Made by a program: the position numbers and the translations under genes. DNA of 64,000 bases, from contig JALOBU010000015.1 of the NCBI GenBank assembly GCA_023228145.1, positions 13,370-77,369 on the forward strand, read 5' to 3'. This document shows positions 61,369 to 64,000 of the stretch, piece by piece. Every line of letters starts with the position of its first letter. Position 1 is the stretch's first letter. Source of the stretch: Bacteroidales bacterium. GTDB lineage: Bacteria > Bacteroidota > Bacteroidia > Bacteroidales > CAIWKO01. The notes beneath the pieces were generated by a model. That model did not search any database, was not told the origin of the DNA, and was given only the letters and a program-made list of their open reading frames with translations.

Positions 61369-62127
61369 CTAAGTTCTGAAAAATATCTCTTCGGGGAATG
61401 TAACAGATGTAAGAAACAATCCTTTTGCCGGTACCGACATGCCTGCATCGGAACGTTTACCGTTTTCAATAATATTACGAAAATCTTCGATACTAATTTT
61501 ATGCAATCCCACATCAATCATGGTTCCTACAATAGCACGAACCATATTGCGTAAAAACCGGTTCGCTGTGATAGTAAAAATATATTTATAACCTTCTGTC
61601 TTCCAGAACGTCTCATAAATTGTGCAATTATGATTTTTTACCTGTGTGTGGGATTTCGAGAAACAGGCGAAATTGCTATATTTTTTCAACAAATTACATG
61701 CTTCATTCATCAGATTGCTGTCCAACTCTCTGGCAAAATAATATTCAAAGTTTCTGTTGAATGGGTCAGGTACGGCACTAATAAAATATTTGTAAGTCCT
61801 TGTTAATGCATCATAGCGAGCGTTTGCCTCAGGCTTGACTTTTATGAAATCAAAAACAACAATGTCTGCGGGCAGCAAACCATTTAAATTTCCACATATT
61901 TTTTTTTCAGAAGGGAATGTTATTTCACTGTCAAAATGTGCATAATACTCTTTTGCGTGGACTCCGGCATCGGTGCGCCCGCAACCTGTTAGCTTAATAT
62001 TGTGACGTAAAATAGTTTGCAACGCTGCACTGACAATATGCTGAATGCTCATGGCATTTTGCTGTTGCTGCCATCCATGATACTGTGTTCCGTCGTAAGC
62101 AAGCTTTATAAAATATCGCTGCGGCAT
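61369..62127 (-). CDS. truA: tRNA pseudouridine synthase TruA
   Basis: 252 residues, family length. 'YFIKLAYDGTQYHGWQQQQN' begins the fold and 'TGCGRTDAGVHAKEYYAHFD' contains the catalytic Asp (D53 in GRTDAG). 'FLRNMVRAIVGTMIDVG' near the C-terminus also matches. It modifies U38-40 of tRNAs in the cytoplasm. It precedes the divergent LutA-like gene. Confidence 0.95.
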   Translation of the reverse strand: MPQRYFIKLAYDGTQYHGWQQQQNAMSIQHIVSAALQTILRHNIKLTGCGRTDAGVHAKEYYAHFDSEITFPSEKKICGNLNGLLPADIVVFDFIKVKPEANARYDALTRTYKYFISAVPDPFNRNFEYYFARELDSNLMNEACNLLKKYSNFACFSKSHTQVKNHNCTIYETFWKTEGYKYIFTITANRFLRNMVRAIVGTMIDVGLHKISIEDFRNIIENGKRSDAGMSVPAKGLFLTSVTFPEEIFFRT

Positions 62128-62212
62128 TTTAGATGATGTATTTAATTCTTCAAAAATACTAAAAAACCAAATTTATCATTACATTTGCCTGTTGATTTGA
62201 ATATTCTTAATC

Positions 62213-62932
62213 ATGATAATTGATTTTTTTATTCCTTGCTTTGTTGACCAGGTTTATCCGCACATCGGAATCAGCATGCTTAAAATTTTTGACAGACTGG
62301 GTGTGGCTGTGGATTATAACCCTGAACAAACATGTTGCGGCCAGATGGCTTTCAACAGCGGTTATTGGGATGATGCAAGGGTGATGGGCGAGAAGTTCAT
62401 TCGTGATTTTTCAAATAACAGGTATATTGTTGCTCCTTCTGCTTCCTGTGTGAGTATGGTAAGAAATTATTATTCTGAACTTTTCTTTAATACCTCTTTA
62501 CACAACCCATGCAAGCAGATACAAAAAAATATTTATGAGCTCACGGATTTTTTAACAACAGTGCTTGACAAAGATGAATTAGGCGCTGAGTTTCCTCATA
62601 TTATTACCTATCATGATGCATGTGCAGCCTTAAGGGAATATGGCATAAAGGAGCAGCCAAGGCGTTTGCTCAGTAAAGTAAGAGGCTTGAAGCTCAACGA
62701 GATGAAAGATAATGATGTTTGTTGCGGATTTGGCGGAACCTTTTCTGTGAAATTTGAACCTATCTCCACAGCCATGGGAGAGCAAAAAGTACAGAATGCC
62801 ATTGAAAGCGGAGCGGAGTATATTGTTTCCACAGAAGCCTCCTGCCTGATGCATCTCGAAGGGTATATCAGCAAACACAAACTGCCTATAAAAACGATAC
62901 ACATTGCCGATGTCCTGGCCTGTGGTTTGTAA
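62213..62932 (+). CDS. lutA: LutA/GlcF-type (Fe-S)-binding oxidoreductase subunit
   Basis: 239 residues with two CCG (cysteine-rich) domains: 'FIPCFVDQVYP' to 'EQTCCGQMAFNSG', and 'YHDACAALREYG' to 'DNDVCCGFGGTFSVK'. Full length for LutA, which with LutB and LutC oxidises L-lactate to pyruvate. The usual operon partners lutB and lutC are not adjacent, so the call is on motifs. It is followed directly by xerD. Confidence 0.85.
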   Translation: MIIDFFIPCFVDQVYPHIGISMLKIFDRLGVAVDYNPEQTCCGQMAFNSGYWDDARVMGEKFIRDFSNNRYIVAPSASCVSMVRNYYSELFFNTSLHNPCKQIQKNIYELTDFLTTVLDKDELGAEFPHIITYHDACAALREYGIKEQPRRLLSKVRGLKLNEMKDNDVCCGFGGTFSVKFEPISTAMGEQKVQNAIESGAEYIVSTEASCLMHLEGYISKHKLPIKTIHIADVLACGL

Positions 62933-62953
62933 TAATTCATTAATACGCTGTCT

Positions 62954-63853
62954 ATGAGTTGGGACGTTTATATGAAGGGTTTCAGGTCTTTTCTGTTGCT
63001 TGAAAAATCATTATCTGTTAACTCAATAGAAGCATACCTGCACGATACAAAAAAGCTGGTTCAATATCTTGATTATTCAAATCAGATGACGAAACCTGAA
63101 AACATTGAATTAAAACATCTGCAGGATTTTGTACAATGGATAAATAAACTTGGGATGAGTTCATATACCCAGGCTCGTGTTATTTCAGGCATAAGGGCAT
63201 TTTATAAATATCTTATCATAGACAACATTATTACAAACGACCCGACAGAATTGCTGGAGTTGCCTAAGATAAGCCGAAAACTTCCCGATGTACTTAGTGT
63301 TGAAGAGATAAATGTCCTGATAGCTGCCATTGATTTGAGCCATCCTCAGGGGGAGCGTAACAAAGCAATATTGGAAACCTTATACGGTTGCGGCTTGCGC
63401 GTTTCCGAGCTTATTAATCTTAAAATATCAGATGTTTATTTTAATGAAGGTTTTGTTCGTATTATCGGGAAAGGTAATAAAGAACGCCTGTCGCCGATTG
63501 GCAATTCTGCCATGAAGCAGATTAGCATTTATCTGAAACAAGTCAGGGTTCATCAGGAAATTAAAAAAGGCAGCGCCGACATAATTTTTTTAAACAGAAG
63601 AGGCGGAAAGATGAGCCGGCAAATGATATTTTTTATAATTAAAGAGCTGGCAGAAAAGTCTGGTTTGAAGAAAAAAATCGGCCCACATACTTTCAGACAT
63701 TCCTTTGCCACTCATCTTATTGAACGCGGCGCCGACCTGAGGGCCGTTCAGGACATGCTGGGGCATGAATCCATAACAACTACAGAGATTTATACCCACC
63801 TTGACAGAGATTTTCTTCGTGATGCTATTATTCAGTATCATCCCAGGTCGTAA
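62954..63853 (+). CDS. xerD: Site-specific tyrosine recombinase XerD
   Basis: 299 residues. N-terminal SAM-like domain (1-95) and catalytic domain with the R-K-H-R-H-Y set: Arg in 'GCGLRVSELI', Lys in 'GKGNKERLSP', 'HTFRHSFATHLIERG', 'LGHESITTTEIYTH' with Tyr as nucleophile. This length and motif spacing fit chromosomal XerD/XerC, which resolves chromosome dimers at dif. It lacks the extra helix of integron integrases. Ends at a strong terminator. Confidence 0.93.
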   Translation: MSWDVYMKGFRSFLLLEKSLSVNSIEAYLHDTKKLVQYLDYSNQMTKPENIELKHLQDFVQWINKLGMSSYTQARVISGIRAFYKYLIIDNIITNDPTELLELPKISRKLPDVLSVEEINVLIAAIDLSHPQGERNKAILETLYGCGLRVSELINLKISDVYFNEGFVRIIGKGNKERLSPIGNSAMKQISIYLKQVRVHQEIKKGSADIIFLNRRGGKMSRQMIFFIIKELAEKSGLKKKIGPHTFRHSFATHLIERGADLRAVQDMLGHESITTTEIYTHLDRDFLRDAIIQYHPRS

Positions 63854-63936
63854 ACCTGAATGATAAAAGGTTAGATATATAGGCCAAAAATAGTTGGTAA
63901 GAAGTTCTAAAATCGTTTACCACGTAGTTTTAAAAG

Positions 63937-63973
63937 AAAGTTATATGAAAGTCGTTTCATATAACTTTTTTTG
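63937..63973 (+). terminator. Strong hairpin terminator after xerD
   Basis: A 14-bp perfect stem (63937-63950 with 63955-63968), loop GTCG, then a T-run. Confidence 0.85.
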
Positions 63974-63984
63974 TATTTAAAAAC

Positions 63985-64000
63985 ATGTCAAAAAAAGCGA
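63985..64000 (+). CDS. Start of a gene cut by the window edge (tentative)
   Basis: ATG at 63985 opens a frame reading M-S-K-K-A before the window ends, after the xerD terminator. Too short to identify; it may be chance. Confidence 0.15.

Noticed and set aside
62954..63853. Tyrosine recombinase as an integron or mobile-element integrase
   Set aside because: Motif spacing and length match chromosomal XerD; the additional helix of integron integrases is not seen and no att sites are near.

Overview
The window reads as chromosome of an AT-rich member of the Bacteroidota, most likely an uncultured, probably anaerobic Bacteroidales-like lineage. Evidence seen directly: many genes are preceded by TAnnTTTG promoter elements typical of the phylum; there are GldF/GldG, type IX secretion (T9SS) sorting tails on secreted proteins, a PorE-like TPR/propeller/OmpA protein, DUF4293, and a fused glycogen synthase-phosphorylase. 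The species cannot be named from sequence alone.

Layout. 1-3.6 kb: the truncated end of a BatA-like von Willebrand protein, then a KamA-family radical SAM aminomutase whose substrate-pocket residues look like glutamate rather than lysine 2,3-aminomutase. 3.7-5.9 kb: a small accessory island with a cyclase-like protein, a long imperfect palindrome resembling an integron attC site, and a Bro-N/Fic fusion. 6-14.3 kb: core genes (gldF, gldG, DUF4340, dnaN, SirB1-like, ArsR-type regulator, DUF2520, kdsC-like). 14.3-18.7 kb: DUF4139 protein, tRNA-Lys, a membrane protein, a radical SAM protein, and a 35-residue lysine-rich gene. 18.7-24.8 kb (minus): aroC, PorE-like protein, TonB-domain protein, unknown secreted protein, CHAT protease. 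24.9-31.3 kb (minus): three tandem C10 cysteine peptidases with CUB and T9SS domains. 31.4-37.8 kb: histidine degradation (hutI, ftcD) with an AsmA-like DUF748 protein, a racemase stub and two unknowns. 38-40.9 kb: DUF4293, phosphodiesterase and small secreted proteins.

The most notable system is at 41-48.4 kb. A Crp/Fnr regulator diverges from an eight-gene set: DsrE2-like, TusA, MvhD-like, two HdrA-like flavoproteins, a HdrC/cytochrome-b fusion, OsmC and rhodanese. The redox part has the composition of the quinone-interacting Qmo complex, but with the MvhD module on its own gene and a winged-helix-like tail on the second HdrA. The sulfur-carrier genes suggest a sulfane-sulfur to quinone electron route. 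A perfect TGTGA-N6-TCACA palindrome sits in the divergent control region.

48.4-53 kb (minus) is a probable copper-uptake operon: MbnH-like diheme protein, OprC/NosA-like receptor with a CPNRM motif, a small lipoprotein and MbnP. 53.2-56.8 kb holds a PLP trans-sulfuration enzyme, a cobalamin adenosyltransferase gene frameshifted at codon 8, a secreted phosphoesterase, and a second, decayed adenosyltransferase fragment. 56.9-64 kb: the 1420-residue glycogen synthase-phosphorylase, truA, a LutA-like protein and xerD, ending in a strong terminator. Several gene remnants (racemase, LURP-one-like, two cobO copies) point to local decay or assembly errors.
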